Shown here: one piece after another, positions 36,039-45,615 of the stretch
Position numbering within the stretch: the first letter of the stretch is position 1
Layout of the letters: the number at the start of each line of letters is the position of its first letter
Assembly (NCBI GenBank): GCA_003249255.1
Contig: QKJP01000005.1
Coordinates: 1-64,000, forward strand
Source: Bacteroidales bacterium
GTDB lineage: Bacteria; Bacteroidota; Bacteroidia; Bacteroidales; Marinilabiliaceae
Direction: 5' to 3'
Length of the DNA: 64,000 nt
Position numbers and translations under genes: made by a program
Notes under the pieces: model-generated
Told to the model about the DNA's origin: nothing
The model's database searches: none
What the model saw: only the letters and a program-made list of their open reading frames with translations

Positions 36039-36285
36039 TGAAGAATAATAAGAAAGGTTTAGTAAAAATTAAGTTTTATCACAGTATAAAAATATAAATT
36101 GTTTTAAAAACAATGTTATAACGCTCTACATATCGTCATTTTTTTACGCATAAAATGCCCACTCCATAAGATAATTGTTATTTATACACTTACCGGATTA
36201 AAAAACACTAACACAAAAAAGACTTAATACGACCTAATTCATTACTAAAATAGCACTAAGTCAAAAATTTCAGAACTCGATCAAA

Positions 36286-37863
36286 TTATTCCTTTATTTC
36301 TCCGGCAATATCTGTTTCGCTATAACCCTTACAAATGATTTTAAATACTTGGGCATAGGAAGATGGGTAATAGGGCTGCTGCTTTATTTTCAAACCATCC
36401 TCACACCTTTCCCAAATAACCTCTGTATCATCCCCCAGTAACTCTACCTTTTTAATATCATTATTCAAAATACCTAACTGGGTACTTAATGATTTTATTA
36501 GAACATCTCCTTTAGGTTGATCCATTACGATGGCATAAAATACGTTTTCTGATGACTTCGTAAATCGGATATCTTTTTCGGTATAACTTATTTTACCTTT
36601 TTCTTCGATTTTATGACCACCGGCAGGCAAGCGAGTTGGTCCTTCTCCAAATACTGTCCAAGGTCTTGTTCCATAAATGGCTTCTCCATTGACACTTAAC
36701 CACTCGCCAACCTCGCCTAATAAATCTTTCATTTCTTGAGGAATGGAACCATCAGGATTTGGAGGTACATTCAACAGCATTGCGCCATTTTTGGAAACGA
36801 TATCAATTAAAATATCAATTAATTCATTGGCATCAACAAACTTCGCATTTGATCTATAGAACCAAGCGCCAGGTGAAGTATCGGTTAACCACGCTTGATT
36901 TTTGGGTTGATTGGGTCTTCCTCTTTCGTAATCTCTAATGGCTGTTTCTTCAGGAAATGTAGTTTCTTTAAAACATACGGCGACCTCTTTATTCCACTCC
37001 AAGCCTTTATTGTAATAATAGGCTAAAAACTTTTGGCGAAGGGATTCATCCAAATTTTCTAACCACCAATCAAACCAAAGCAAGTCTGGCTGATAAGTGT
37101 CTATGTACTCTTTTAATTTCGCCCACCACTCTTGAACAAAACGCTCTGAAGGTGTATTACTCGAAAATTCGTGCGGTTCGGTATATAAATCATAATCCTG
37201 AGGATCTATATTGCCCTGCTTATGTGCTAAGGCATAATACTTCCAGGTAAAAGCGTGATGAAAAGAAGCCATAAACTTCATACCTCTCTTCTCAATCTCG
37301 GTCTTTAACTCCTTTGACACATCAATTCCACCATAGTTTTTACAATTCCAACGAGTTGCTTTACTATCCCACATGGCAAAATTATCATGATGCATGGCTA
37401 CAGGGCCGGCAAATTGAGCACCTGATTTCTTGAATAAATCTGCCCATTCTTTCGCATTAAACGCAGAAGGGTTAAACTGTTCAATTACCTGTTTATACCC
37501 AAACTCTAGTGGGTCACCAAACTCTTTTAAATGATGCAAATAATTTGGAGTAGGATCGCCTTTCAATTCACCGGTTTGCCAATCAGGGCGACCGGTTTTC
37601 CCATACATCATCAAACCATGCCAACCATCCAAATATTGCCCTTCAGCCATATTTCGAAAAACCGTTGATACGGGTCCCCAATGGGTATAGATCCCGAATT
37701 TTGCATCTAGAAACCAATCGGGCGTATTATTAACTTGTGCTAACGACTCCCAACTTTCGGTATATTTTTCTTGAGAAACATTTTTCTCCCTTTGGCAGCA
37801 GGAGGTCTCAAACCAGGCCAGAAGCATTAAAAAAATCGCAAAATTAAAATTCTTTAATATCAT
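36286..37863 (-). CDS. alpha-L-fucosidase, GH29, lipoprotein
   Basis: A 525-residue glycoside hydrolase family 29 protein that would release alpha-linked L-fucose by a retaining mechanism. An N-terminal signal with Cys22 or Cys23 in WFETSCC suggests a lipoprotein. The family motifs are present: WFLDAKFGIYTHWGP near the start, the MHHDNFAMWDSK segment, and the nucleophile-type Asp265 in LLWFDWW. ILIDIVSKNGAMLLNVPPNPDG follows, and a C-terminal beta domain with GTRPWTVFGEGPT. A second GH29 protein (39782-41269) is only moderately similar, so the two probably differ in linkage preference. The gene is divergent from a sulfatase gene 323 bp away, and the three genes together suggest sulfated fucan or fucose-rich glycan breakdown. 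Start ATG at 37863. Confidence 0.92.
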   Translation of the reverse strand: MILKNFNFAIFLMLLAWFETSCCQREKNVSQEKYTESWESLAQVNNTPDWFLDAKFGIYTHWGPVSTVFRNMAEGQYLDGWHGLMMYGKTGRPDWQTGELKGDPTPNYLHHLKEFGDPLEFGYKQVIEQFNPSAFNAKEWADLFKKSGAQFAGPVAMHHDNFAMWDSKATRWNCKNYGGIDVSKELKTEIEKRGMKFMASFHHAFTWKYYALAHKQGNIDPQDYDLYTEPHEFSSNTPSERFVQEWWAKLKEYIDTYQPDLLWFDWWLENLDESLRQKFLAYYYNKGLEWNKEVAVCFKETTFPEETAIRDYERGRPNQPKNQAWLTDTSPGAWFYRSNAKFVDANELIDILIDIVSKNGAMLLNVPPNPDGSIPQEMKDLLGEVGEWLSVNGEAIYGTRPWTVFGEGPTRLPAGGHKIEEKGKISYTEKDIRFTKSSENVFYAIVMDQPKGDVLIKSLSTQLGILNNDIKKVELLGDDTEVIWERCEDGLKIKQQPYYPSSYAQVFKIICKGYSETDIAGEIKE

Positions 37864-38186
37864 AAAAGCTTTATTTCTTAGTTATTGCACCCGAAGGTAA
37901 CAATCACATCAATAACACTGAGGGTGAATTTGAATCAATTTGAGGGGACTTAAACTAAAAAAACTAATTATCTTAACCTTTTATTAACACACATCCTTTG
38001 ATGGTAACAAAGCCAAGAAATTCCCCCTTCTATTGAAAGGAGTTTTTCCATTGAACATTTAATCATTACTAGTATTTTTGAACAATTAACAAATGTGCCA
38101 TCAAACAAAATGATAAATTCAGATTAAATCACAAATAGGATTGAATTTACTTTTGAGTTCTATCATGCATTGAAAATTTATTATTC
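37864..38186. other. divergent promoter region of fucosidase and sulfatase genes, 323 bp
   Basis: This segment separates two divergent carbohydrate genes and must carry their promoters and operators. On the plus strand there is TACTTTTG at 38148-38155 and TATTTTTG at 38073-38080 (with ATTG at the -33 position). No minus-strand -7 box was found. I see no clear operator palindrome. Confidence 0.5.
38148..38155 (+). promoter_or_regulatory. probable -7 box of the sulfatase-fucosidase operon
   Basis: TACTTTTG fits TAnnTTTG and lies 31 bp before the ATG at 38187. No TTTG at the -33 position. An alternative, TATTTTTG (38073-38080), has a three-of-four -33 match 19 bp upstream. Confidence 0.45.
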
Positions 38187-39770
38187 ATGAAAAAAAACAT
38201 ATTTTTCCTCCTTGCTTCTGCCTGTCTTCTTTATTTGTCTTCATGCCAACCTAAAAAACAGCAACAACCCAATATTATTTTCATCATGTCTGATGATCAT
38301 ACCTCTCAAGCAATTGGAGCTTATGGTGGACGCCTAGCAAAACTCAACCCAACGCCAAACATTGATAAACTGGCTGAAAACGGTCTACTTTTTAAAAATA
38401 GCTTTTGTACCAATTCAATTTGCACACCAAGTAGGGCGTGCATCATCACAGGTCAATATTCGCAAACTAATGGGGTATTAGATTTAGATGGGAAACTTCC
38501 AAAAGATAAACACTATCTGCCACAAGAATTAAAAAAGCTGGGCTATTCAACCGCTATCATAGGAAAATGGCATCTAGCGGAGGAACCTTCTTCGTTCGAT
38601 TTTTATAAAGTATTACCCTACCAGGGAAAATATTTCGATCCTGAATTTCAAGAAAAGGGAAAAGGCGAATGGCCAAATAATTTGGTTCAGCATAAAGGGC
38701 ACTCAACAGATATCATTACAGAAGAAAGCATCAATTACATTAAAGAAGTTGACAAATCAAAACCTTTCTTTTTGATGCATCATTATAAAGCGCCACACGA
38801 CATGTTTGAATATGCTCCCCGCTATTCATCCTACTTACAAGACACAGTCATTCCTGAACCTGAAAGCTTATACGACCAACCTTATTTTGGATCCATCGCA
38901 ACCAGAGGAATTAATGATTCCTTAAAAAATCACATCGGTACATCAATATCCAATCGCAACAAACATCGTAACTATGTTCAATATTATTTAAAAGATTCTA
39001 TTTCGGGAGATACTGCCACGCACTTAGCCTACCAACATTATTTAAAAGATTATTTACGCTGTGTAAAGGGAGTTGATGATAATTTAGGACGTCTATTTAC
39101 CACTTTAAAAGAAGAGGGTTTATGGGATAATACCATCATCATTTACACAGCTGATCAAGGCATGATGCTGGGTGAACACGACTTGCAAGATAAAAGATGG
39201 ATTTATGAAGAAAGCATGCGCATGCCCTTTATTGTTCATTGTCCTGACATGATAGCCCCAGGCAGAACAACTGACCTTTTAATTAACAATACCGATTTTG
39301 CCCCTACCATCATAAGTCTTGCCGGGGGTACAACTCCAGATTATATGCAAGGCAAAAGTTTCATTCATACGTTGTGGAATAAACCTGAAGAAAACTGGCG
39401 TACAGCCACCTATTACCGTTATTGGATGCACATCATCCACCATTATGTACCGGCTCACTTTGGAATAAGAAGTAAAGAACACAAACTCATCTTTTATTAT
39501 GGTTCATTCTGGCGGGATACTACCGAATATAAGAACTATTTCTGGGCCAACATGTATGAAGGTATTGATGTTAATACCCCACCGGCATGGGAGTTTTACG
39601 ATTTAAAAAACGATCCTCATGAACTCAAGAACGAATATAATAATCCAAAGTACAAAGACATCATTGCTCAATTAAAGGAAGAACTTAAGAAACAACGAAT
39701 TGAGCTTAACGAAACGGATGAAGCATTTCCAAAGCTTCAAGCCATCATTGAAGAAAACTGGAACAACTAA
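38187..39770 (+). CDS. family S1 sulfatase, lipoprotein
   Basis: A 527-residue exported sulfatase that hydrolyses sulfate esters. The lipobox is at MKKNIFFLLASACLLYLSSC. The mature part opens with PNIIFIMSDDHTSQAIGAYGG, whose Asp pair binds calcium. The formylglycine site is Cys79 in ICTPSRACIITG, the Cys-type CxPSR signature, so a maturase of the anaerobic or FGE type is needed elsewhere in the genome. Further motifs are IIGKWHL, LMHHYKAPHDMFEYAP and TADQGMMLGEHDLQDKRWIYEESMRMPF. The gene is followed after 11 bp by a GH29 fucosidase gene, and another fucosidase gene is divergent, so a sulfated fucose-containing glycan is the likely substrate. The S1 subfamily cannot be assigned by eye. Start ATG at 38187. 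Confidence 0.95.
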   Translation: MKKNIFFLLASACLLYLSSCQPKKQQQPNIIFIMSDDHTSQAIGAYGGRLAKLNPTPNIDKLAENGLLFKNSFCTNSICTPSRACIITGQYSQTNGVLDLDGKLPKDKHYLPQELKKLGYSTAIIGKWHLAEEPSSFDFYKVLPYQGKYFDPEFQEKGKGEWPNNLVQHKGHSTDIITEESINYIKEVDKSKPFFLMHHYKAPHDMFEYAPRYSSYLQDTVIPEPESLYDQPYFGSIATRGINDSLKNHIGTSISNRNKHRNYVQYYLKDSISGDTATHLAYQHYLKDYLRCVKGVDDNLGRLFTTLKEEGLWDNTIIIYTADQGMMLGEHDLQDKRWIYEESMRMPFIVHCPDMIAPGRTTDLLINNTDFAPTIISLAGGTTPDYMQGKSFIHTLWNKPEENWRTATYYRYWMHIIHHYVPAHFGIRSKEHKLIFYYGSFWRDTTEYKNYFWANMYEGIDVNTPPAWEFYDLKNDPHELKNEYNNPKYKDIIAQLKEELKKQRIELNETDEAFPKLQAIIEENWNN

Positions 39771-39781
39771 TAAAACATAAT

Positions 39782-41269
39782 ATGAAATCACTATTAATAT
39801 CAATAATTACCGTCTTCACTCTTTGGTCGTGCAATTCAAGCAGCAATAAACCTGAAGAAAAAAAATTTAAAGCCGATTGGGAATCTTTAAAAGAATACCA
39901 AACTCCAGAATGGTGGTTAAACACAAAATTTGGAATTTATTTTCATTGGGGTCCCTATTCGGTACCTGCACACGAAACCGAATGGTATTCTTTATTAATG
40001 TATGTAAAAGGCCACCCAATAAGAGAATACCATGAGAAAACTTATGGCAATCTTAAAGACTTTGGTTATAAAGATTTCATTCCCATGTTTAAAGGCGAAT
40101 ATTTTAACGCACAAGAATGGGCAAAGTTATTTAAAGATGCCGGAGCTCAATTTGCCGGGCCGGTTGCAGAACATGCAGATGGTTTTGCCATGTGGGATAG
40201 TAAATTAACCCAATGGGATGCTGCCGAAATGGGTCCTAAACGAGATATTGTTGGAGAAATGGAAAAAGCCATCAAACAACAGGACATGAAATTCTTAGTT
40301 ACTTACCACCGTCATTGGATGTATGCCTGGTATCCTACCTGGGATAATACTACAGATGCCTTTGATACCACTTATTCTGATTTGTATGGCCCTAAAGTAC
40401 CCAAAGGAACATTTGTATTAGCCAGCAAACCAACGAATCCACTTCCTGATAAAGATTTTAACGATGAATGGCTGGCTAGATTAGATGAACTAATGGATAA
40501 CTATCAACCGGATATTATTTGGTTTGATAATAAAATGGATATTATTTCTGAAGACCATAGAAAACAGTTCCTGGCCAACTATTACAACAATGCTGCAAAA
40601 TGGGGAAAAGACGTAGTGTGTACATATAAATTTAATGATTTGGAAAAAGGTACGGCTATCTTGGATTTGGAAAGATCCAGAATGAGTGAGAAAAAGGACT
40701 TCCCTTGGTTAACAGATGATTCGGTAGATTGGAAAGCCTGGTGTCACATCAACGATCCAAAATATAAATCCACCAATCGTTTAATCGACTTTTTAGTGGA
40801 TGTAGTTAGTAAAAACGGAGCACTTCTTCTTAACATTACCCCTAAAGCCAATGGTCAAATTCCGGAAGAAGTCAAAACACGCCTACTTGAAATGGGTGAA
40901 TGGCTTAAGATCAACGGAGAAGCTATTTATGGATCTCGTCCTTGGAAAATATTTGGAGAAGGCCCCCAAAACATTACCGAAGGACATTTAAGCGAAGATA
41001 AAAATCCGGAAGCCGTTGCCGAAGATATACGCTTCACCACAAATAACGGTAATTTATATGCTATCATGTTAGATTGGCCACAAAACCATTGCTTAATTAA
41101 AAGCTTTGCTCCAAGCGAAAAACTATTAACCAAAAAAATAAAAACCATCAGTTTATTAGGAAGTACACAAGAACTGGAATGGAAACTTACAGATCAAGGT
41201 CTAGATATTGTATTACCTGAAAAACAACCATGTGATCATGCACAAGCTATAAAAATTCAATTTCATTAG
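39782..41269 (+). CDS. alpha-L-fucosidase, GH29, lipoprotein
   Basis: A 495-residue glycoside hydrolase family 29 fucosidase. Its lipobox is in MKSLLISIITVFTLWSC. The catalytic domain shows WWLNTKFGIYFHWGPYSVPAH, FAGPVAEHADGFAMWDS, and the nucleophile-type Asp249 in PDIIWFDNKMD. It continues with FLVDVVSKNGALLLNITPKANG and then a beta domain with GSRPWKIFGEGP. It is the second gene of an operon with the S1 sulfatase (11-bp gap), so desulfation and fucose release are likely coordinated. A hairpin (41279-41300) and a terminator (41430-41466) follow. Start ATG at 39782. The substrate linkage is not readable. Confidence 0.93.
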   Translation: MKSLLISIITVFTLWSCNSSSNKPEEKKFKADWESLKEYQTPEWWLNTKFGIYFHWGPYSVPAHETEWYSLLMYVKGHPIREYHEKTYGNLKDFGYKDFIPMFKGEYFNAQEWAKLFKDAGAQFAGPVAEHADGFAMWDSKLTQWDAAEMGPKRDIVGEMEKAIKQQDMKFLVTYHRHWMYAWYPTWDNTTDAFDTTYSDLYGPKVPKGTFVLASKPTNPLPDKDFNDEWLARLDELMDNYQPDIIWFDNKMDIISEDHRKQFLANYYNNAAKWGKDVVCTYKFNDLEKGTAILDLERSRMSEKKDFPWLTDDSVDWKAWCHINDPKYKSTNRLIDFLVDVVSKNGALLLNITPKANGQIPEEVKTRLLEMGEWLKINGEAIYGSRPWKIFGEGPQNITEGHLSEDKNPEAVAEDIRFTTNNGNLYAIMLDWPQNHCLIKSFAPSEKLLTKKIKTISLLGSTQELEWKLTDQGLDIVLPEKQPCDHAQAIKIQFH

Positions 41270-41278
41270 CAGACCCCA

Positions 41279-41300
41279 CTCCTGTCCTTCGAGGCAGGAG
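41279..41300. other. short hairpin after the second fucosidase gene
   Basis: CTCCTG (41279-41284) pairs with CAGGAG (41295-41300), ten bases after the stop codon, with CCTTCGAGG within the loop. No T tract follows. It may protect the 3' end of the transcript or be a small REP-like unit. Confidence 0.4.
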
Positions 41301-41429
41301 CATTCAAAGTACTAATTATATCTTTTACTGGATCATTTCAATTTTTCTTAAAAAACGGGAACGCTTAATAATATATGGGTAAAATAGTTGGAGATACAAA
41401 GATTAATCACAACCCAAATCTTTGATTGT

Positions 41430-41466
41430 AAAAACACAGTTCCTAACCTAAGAGGACTGTGTTTTT
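41430..41466. terminator. bidirectional terminator between convergent genes
   Basis: AAAAACACAG (41430-41439) and CTGTGTTTTT (41457-41466) are perfect arms with A and T tracts outside, and the inner bases pair further. It ends the sulfatase-fucosidase operon and can also end the minus-strand gene that stops at 41523. Confidence 0.8.
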
Positions 41467-41522
41467 CTATTTAAAGATAATCTTAAATGACTTTTAGTCG
41501 GATTAACAACTGCATTCAACCA

Positions 41523-42416
41523 TTAGTTTTTACCAGAATGCAATTCGGAAACAATACCTTGATTTGTTGTAATCAACACGTCTTCATTAACTCCTTTTAA
41601 TTCAAATTCAGCATCTGCAACAATTTCATTTCCAACAAAAGCAGCAGCAGACAAACGAATGGTATCAAGACCTATTCGATCGGTGATCACAGCCTTAAAT
41701 TCCAAATGTTCTCCGGGAAAAGCCAAACGTTTCGCCCTGATTTTTATTCCTTTTCCTATTACCTTACTAAATCCAGGATAATAATGTAAAAACAAAGGCA
41801 TACATAAATTCCCATACAAACCTCCTACAATTGCAGCCGGTAAAGCCGGATATTTCTGAAAATGCCCTTCACAATCAGCTGCTTCAACAATGCCATATTC
41901 TGCTTTTACAATATCTCCGGAAATGGAGTAATTTTTTAAGCCCCGCCTATATTTATATGGATTTAAATCTTTTTTTCCATAAGATTCGATTTGGTGTTTT
42001 GCAAATATTTTCTCGAAAGCTAACGGCGTAATTATCTGATATTCAACCTCTCCCAAAAACAAAACTTCTCCATGTTCATCCATCATTTCACCATAAACCT
42101 TTGCTCCTCGTTTGGTTTTTTCAAACAATCGGCCAAACAAATGAAATTGATTGGATCTGACAATGGAAGAATGAACTCGTTTCAAATCTGCGCTCACTGC
42201 CAAACAATAATTCTGACTTTTAAATCCGAGATAACTTGCAATAACGTATTCTCCTAAAACTGCTATATGTCGTCCAAATTCTGAGCAACCAATAGGTCCA
42301 CCTTCCAATTCAAATAGAAATTCATTATTTACTGTAGCCTCAACACTTCCGTCCGTATTAAATATAATATTATCAAGGATATCATACGGTTTTTCGACTA
42401 ATACACATTTGTTCAT
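41523..42416 (-). CDS. uncharacterised protein, possibly double hotdog fold
   Basis: A 297-residue protein without signal peptide or membrane segment, so cytoplasmic. It has two halves of similar size. Each contains strands and a longer central segment that recall hotdog-fold acyl enzymes: CSEFGRHIAVLGEYVIAS in the first, and FQKYPALPAAIVGGLYGNL in the second. The pairing of these halves with later KIRAKRLAFPGEHLEFKAVI is suggestive of a polyketide or acyl-ACP dehydratase-like fold, but I see no definite catalytic His/Asp pair and cannot assign a family. It stands between the fucosidase operon and the adhesin gene, both of unrelated function. Start ATG at 42416. Confidence 0.7.
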   Translation of the reverse strand: MNKCVLVEKPYDILDNIIFNTDGSVEATVNNEFLFELEGGPIGCSEFGRHIAVLGEYVIASYLGFKSQNYCLAVSADLKRVHSSIVRSNQFHLFGRLFEKTKRGAKVYGEMMDEHGEVLFLGEVEYQIITPLAFEKIFAKHQIESYGKKDLNPYKYRRGLKNYSISGDIVKAEYGIVEAADCEGHFQKYPALPAAIVGGLYGNLCMPLFLHYYPGFSKVIGKGIKIRAKRLAFPGEHLEFKAVITDRIGLDTIRLSAAAFVGNEIVADAEFELKGVNEDVLITTNQGIVSELHSGKN

Positions 42417-42737
42417 AAGCTTTAGAATTAAATTAGAAACCTTTCCTTCGCAGCTCTAATTGAGAAAAAAGATTTTCCAGAGCAAATAAATCAAATGAGG
42501 CAGAATAAAACAATACATAATGCTAAACAACATAATACAAAACACTCAGACAATCTAATTCACATGCAGAAAACCTACAGATACAACTAAAAATCATATT
42601 ATTACAAAACAATTTACCTTAAACATATTCTACAACACATTAGAAGAAAGCAACGATTAATTATCATCATTTTTTAAACAAGAAAGAGGAGACTCAAAAA
42701 AGAACCTCCTCCTTCACAATTCAAATAATTAACCAAT
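42417..42737. other. intergenic region, 321 bp
   Basis: AT-rich spacer between two minus-strand genes. It holds a probable terminator of the adhesin-like gene (42686-42721) and nothing else that I can identify. Confidence 0.5.
42686..42721 (-). terminator. possible terminator of the adhesin-like gene
   Basis: GAGGAG (42686-42691) pairs with CTCCTC (42716-42721), with a longer imperfect extension, 17 bp past the stop. On the minus strand it runs into TTTCTTGTTT. Moderate strength. Confidence 0.5.
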
Positions 42738-45317
42738 TTATTGTTTGATAACTTTTATATCCTTGACAGCATCTTCATCGATAACTCTAATAATATACAG
42801 CCCCGAAGAACACGAAGACATATTTATCTTCACCTCTTCACCTTGTGCAATAACTTCGTTGAGCTTCAACCCATCTTCGGTAAATAATTGAACTACACTA
42901 CCAACACTTGCATTTACTAACACATACAAATCTGCAGGGTTAGGGTAAGCATTTAAGAGCATCTCATTTTTCTTAATTGAAGTACCCAAATTTGTTGTAA
43001 AGTTAAACACCGTATTATCTGTAATTCCTAGGAAGGGGTTACCTGCTAAGTCTTCTATAGCAGTCGCTTCAACTAATACAGCATATCCAGTGCCTAATTC
43101 TAAATCAGCATTTAGATTAATAGTCAGCTCCTTATCAACAATAGACAATTGGCCTTCTGCTGCAGACACATCAATGCTTACACTACCTGTTGCATCTGTT
43201 ACATCAACAATTTGAATATTACCTGATCCCAATGCAATGCTTTCACTAAATGTCAAGATTATATTAGCAGAAACTTCTACTCCTACTGCATCGTCTTCGG
43301 GTGAAAGAACTCCTAAAACAGGTGCCACTTCATCAAACACATCAACTTGCACTACAACAGGCGTTTCACTTTCTTCGGCATCATCATCAATAGCAACGAT
43401 GGAAAAGGCATTTTGCATACCCACAACATTCGAACCAGGACGCCAATAAGCATTTAAACCGGTTTGAATTACATTATTGGTAGAAGCGTCAAAGTCTGTA
43501 GCTGAAAGCGCTTCTGCACCTATGGATAATGAACCTGAACTAACTTCACTCACTCTAAAACCATTGACAGTACCATCCACATCAGCCTCATCCCCTTGAA
43601 GTATCAAGTCATCAAAAGTAATTTCAATAAGATCATTTTGAGGAATTGAACCAAGCTCTGCTGCAAAGGATGTTAAAGTTGGAATATCATTTACTTCAGT
43701 AATATCAATATTAACCGTACCTAAAGAAACATCTAATCCGCCACCAGTTCCGGTCTTACCATTATCATTGGCCGTTATGGTAAGTAAATCCGCATTATCA
43801 CCACTAAGGTTATTATCTCCGGTGTAGGTAATATTTGCCGGATCATCTAAAAAGGTATTTAAGGAGCCACGTTCACCATGCAAGACTAATACTGATGGTG
43901 TTGCACTATTGTCATCAACAACGACACTACCTCCGGAGCTTGACACAAGAGTACCGTGATTTACTGAAAACGTTAAAATTATATCGCTCAACCAAACATC
44001 GATATCAATAAGAGTAAGCGCACTTAAATCTAAATTCGAGGAGACATCTTCGGTTACGGTAACATCAGTTGGTAAATTAATTACTTCAGGATCATCATTT
44101 ACTCCTGCGATATCAAAGGTCACAGTTGCGTCGGATGTTCCATCTACGCCATCATCTGTTGTAAAAGATATCGTAGCTTTTTCTTTTCCATATAAATTGG
44201 GAGTTGGCGTAAATGTTGCAGCTGCTAAGGCTGTGTTAATATCGGCTAGACTACCACTAGCCGTAAAGCCATTTGTTCCATTACCTTGTCCTCCAAACGT
44301 AATATTAGCAGTGCCTAGCGATAAGGTTCCTCCAGTAATGACAAAGGTTAACAACTGAGGATTCGAATCAGCATCAACTACAGCAAAATCATCAGATAAT
44401 TCTACATCTACCTCATCCTCATTTACTGTTGGACCGGACGGAGCAGTTGCTACAGGAGCACTACCTGTTGGTGTATATTCTCCAATCTGGTAAACCTGGT
44501 CTTTATGCCACACAAAGTTAGGATCACCATCATCATCGGTTAAATCATCAGTATAGGTCCAATTAGCAGGATTGACTACCCTGGCTGCCCATTGTGCAGC
44601 GCTGGCCTTGCCGGTGGGGCCACTGTACCATCCACTGTTATAATCATCTATAATGGTATGTGGAATAACCATAGCATTTACTCCAACTGTTAACCCAGTA
44701 GGTAAATCACTATTGCCATCACCTAGATATCCTGCATTCCCTCCTCCTAAGTTTTGCCAATCATCCGTATTATTATCATCAGACGTAGCTGAATAAGATA
44801 ATGCCCAAATAAAGGTAGGGGTCTCTTTTGTTCCCTGAAAAGCGATGCATTGATCACCATAAGGGGAAGTGGAAAAGTATAGAAATGGTATATGGGCTAA
44901 ATTACTATCATCTCCATCTTCGTATCCTGTAAAATTTGGATCGTTAAAATCTGCAAGAGTTGAATTATAAAACTGGGTAATAACTTTTCCTGCCGTAACT
45001 CCACCTGTAGGTGCAGTATAAGTTACCATACCATAATTATCCTTTGAATTTACAAATTCCGGATCCATATTAGAAGATATCCCTGTGGTATGCCCTCCAT
45101 TATTAGTGGCTTTAAAAGCCATTAAAGCAGAATTCCAGCCGATGTTGGTAAAATGAATTTCTGTTCCCTCTGCTAAATCTACCAAAGGCATGAACGAAAA
45201 AGCATTATCTCCATCTCCACGAGTGTCTAGTATGACCAGTTCTCCGGGTTGGAGAACCGTTTGGGCAGTCACTATAATGGGTAATGCCCACATTAGCATC
45301 CATAAAATCTTTTTCAT
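42738..45317 (-). CDS. adhesin-like T9SS protein with cadherin-type and Ig-like (Big_5) domains
   Basis: An 859-residue secreted protein. The longest frame starts at 45362 with GTG; the ATG at 45317 gives the signal peptide MKKILWMLMWALPIIVTAQ and is chosen. The N-terminal region (about 20-290, GELVILDTRGDGDNAFSF) is of the type seen in Bacteroidota surface proteins with esterase-like or lamin-tail-like modules; I cannot name it with certainty. Cadherin-like repeats follow (about 300-630, FTTDDGVDGTSDATVTF, VNDDPEVI, EVNDIPTL), then a Big_5 Ig-like domain (about 655-775, SPEDDAVGVEVSANIILTFS). A type A T9SS tail closes it (about 785-859, LLNAYPNPADLYV). Many Asp/Asn in loops suggest calcium binding. 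It probably works in adhesion or matrix formation. The HTCS gene upstream is on the same strand. Confidence 0.88.
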   Translation of the reverse strand: MKKILWMLMWALPIIVTAQTVLQPGELVILDTRGDGDNAFSFMPLVDLAEGTEIHFTNIGWNSALMAFKATNNGGHTTGISSNMDPEFVNSKDNYGMVTYTAPTGGVTAGKVITQFYNSTLADFNDPNFTGYEDGDDSNLAHIPFLYFSTSPYGDQCIAFQGTKETPTFIWALSYSATSDDNNTDDWQNLGGGNAGYLGDGNSDLPTGLTVGVNAMVIPHTIIDDYNSGWYSGPTGKASAAQWAARVVNPANWTYTDDLTDDDGDPNFVWHKDQVYQIGEYTPTGSAPVATAPSGPTVNEDEVDVELSDDFAVVDADSNPQLLTFVITGGTLSLGTANITFGGQGNGTNGFTASGSLADINTALAAATFTPTPNLYGKEKATISFTTDDGVDGTSDATVTFDIAGVNDDPEVINLPTDVTVTEDVSSNLDLSALTLIDIDVWLSDIILTFSVNHGTLVSSSGGSVVVDDNSATPSVLVLHGERGSLNTFLDDPANITYTGDNNLSGDNADLLTITANDNGKTGTGGGLDVSLGTVNIDITEVNDIPTLTSFAAELGSIPQNDLIEITFDDLILQGDEADVDGTVNGFRVSEVSSGSLSIGAEALSATDFDASTNNVIQTGLNAYWRPGSNVVGMQNAFSIVAIDDDAEESETPVVVQVDVFDEVAPVLGVLSPEDDAVGVEVSANIILTFSESIALGSGNIQIVDVTDATGSVSIDVSAAEGQLSIVDKELTINLNADLELGTGYAVLVEATAIEDLAGNPFLGITDNTVFNFTTNLGTSIKKNEMLLNAYPNPADLYVLVNASVGSVVQLFTEDGLKLNEVIAQGEEVKINMSSCSSGLYIIRVIDEDAVKDIKVIKQ

Positions 45318-45615
45318 AATATTGTGTATTAGGTTGCACAAAACAAGGTAGTATATAACCACTCCTTGGGTTTAATTTTAAAAGAAAATTATGGCAGCTA
45401 ACCTAAAACATCAATATTGACAAAAGAGATATAAATAAATTTTAGACTAATCTCTGATTCACAGAAACCAACTAAACATTTTTAAAGGTAAAAACACAAA
45501 CTTTATAGTCTCTGCAAAATGAATTACGTTGAATTGGACTATTATTTGACGAATCGTATTGACACGCAGTTAAATAATTGCATTTATAGGATTTTTTTAA
45601 CAAAACAGCTAACCA

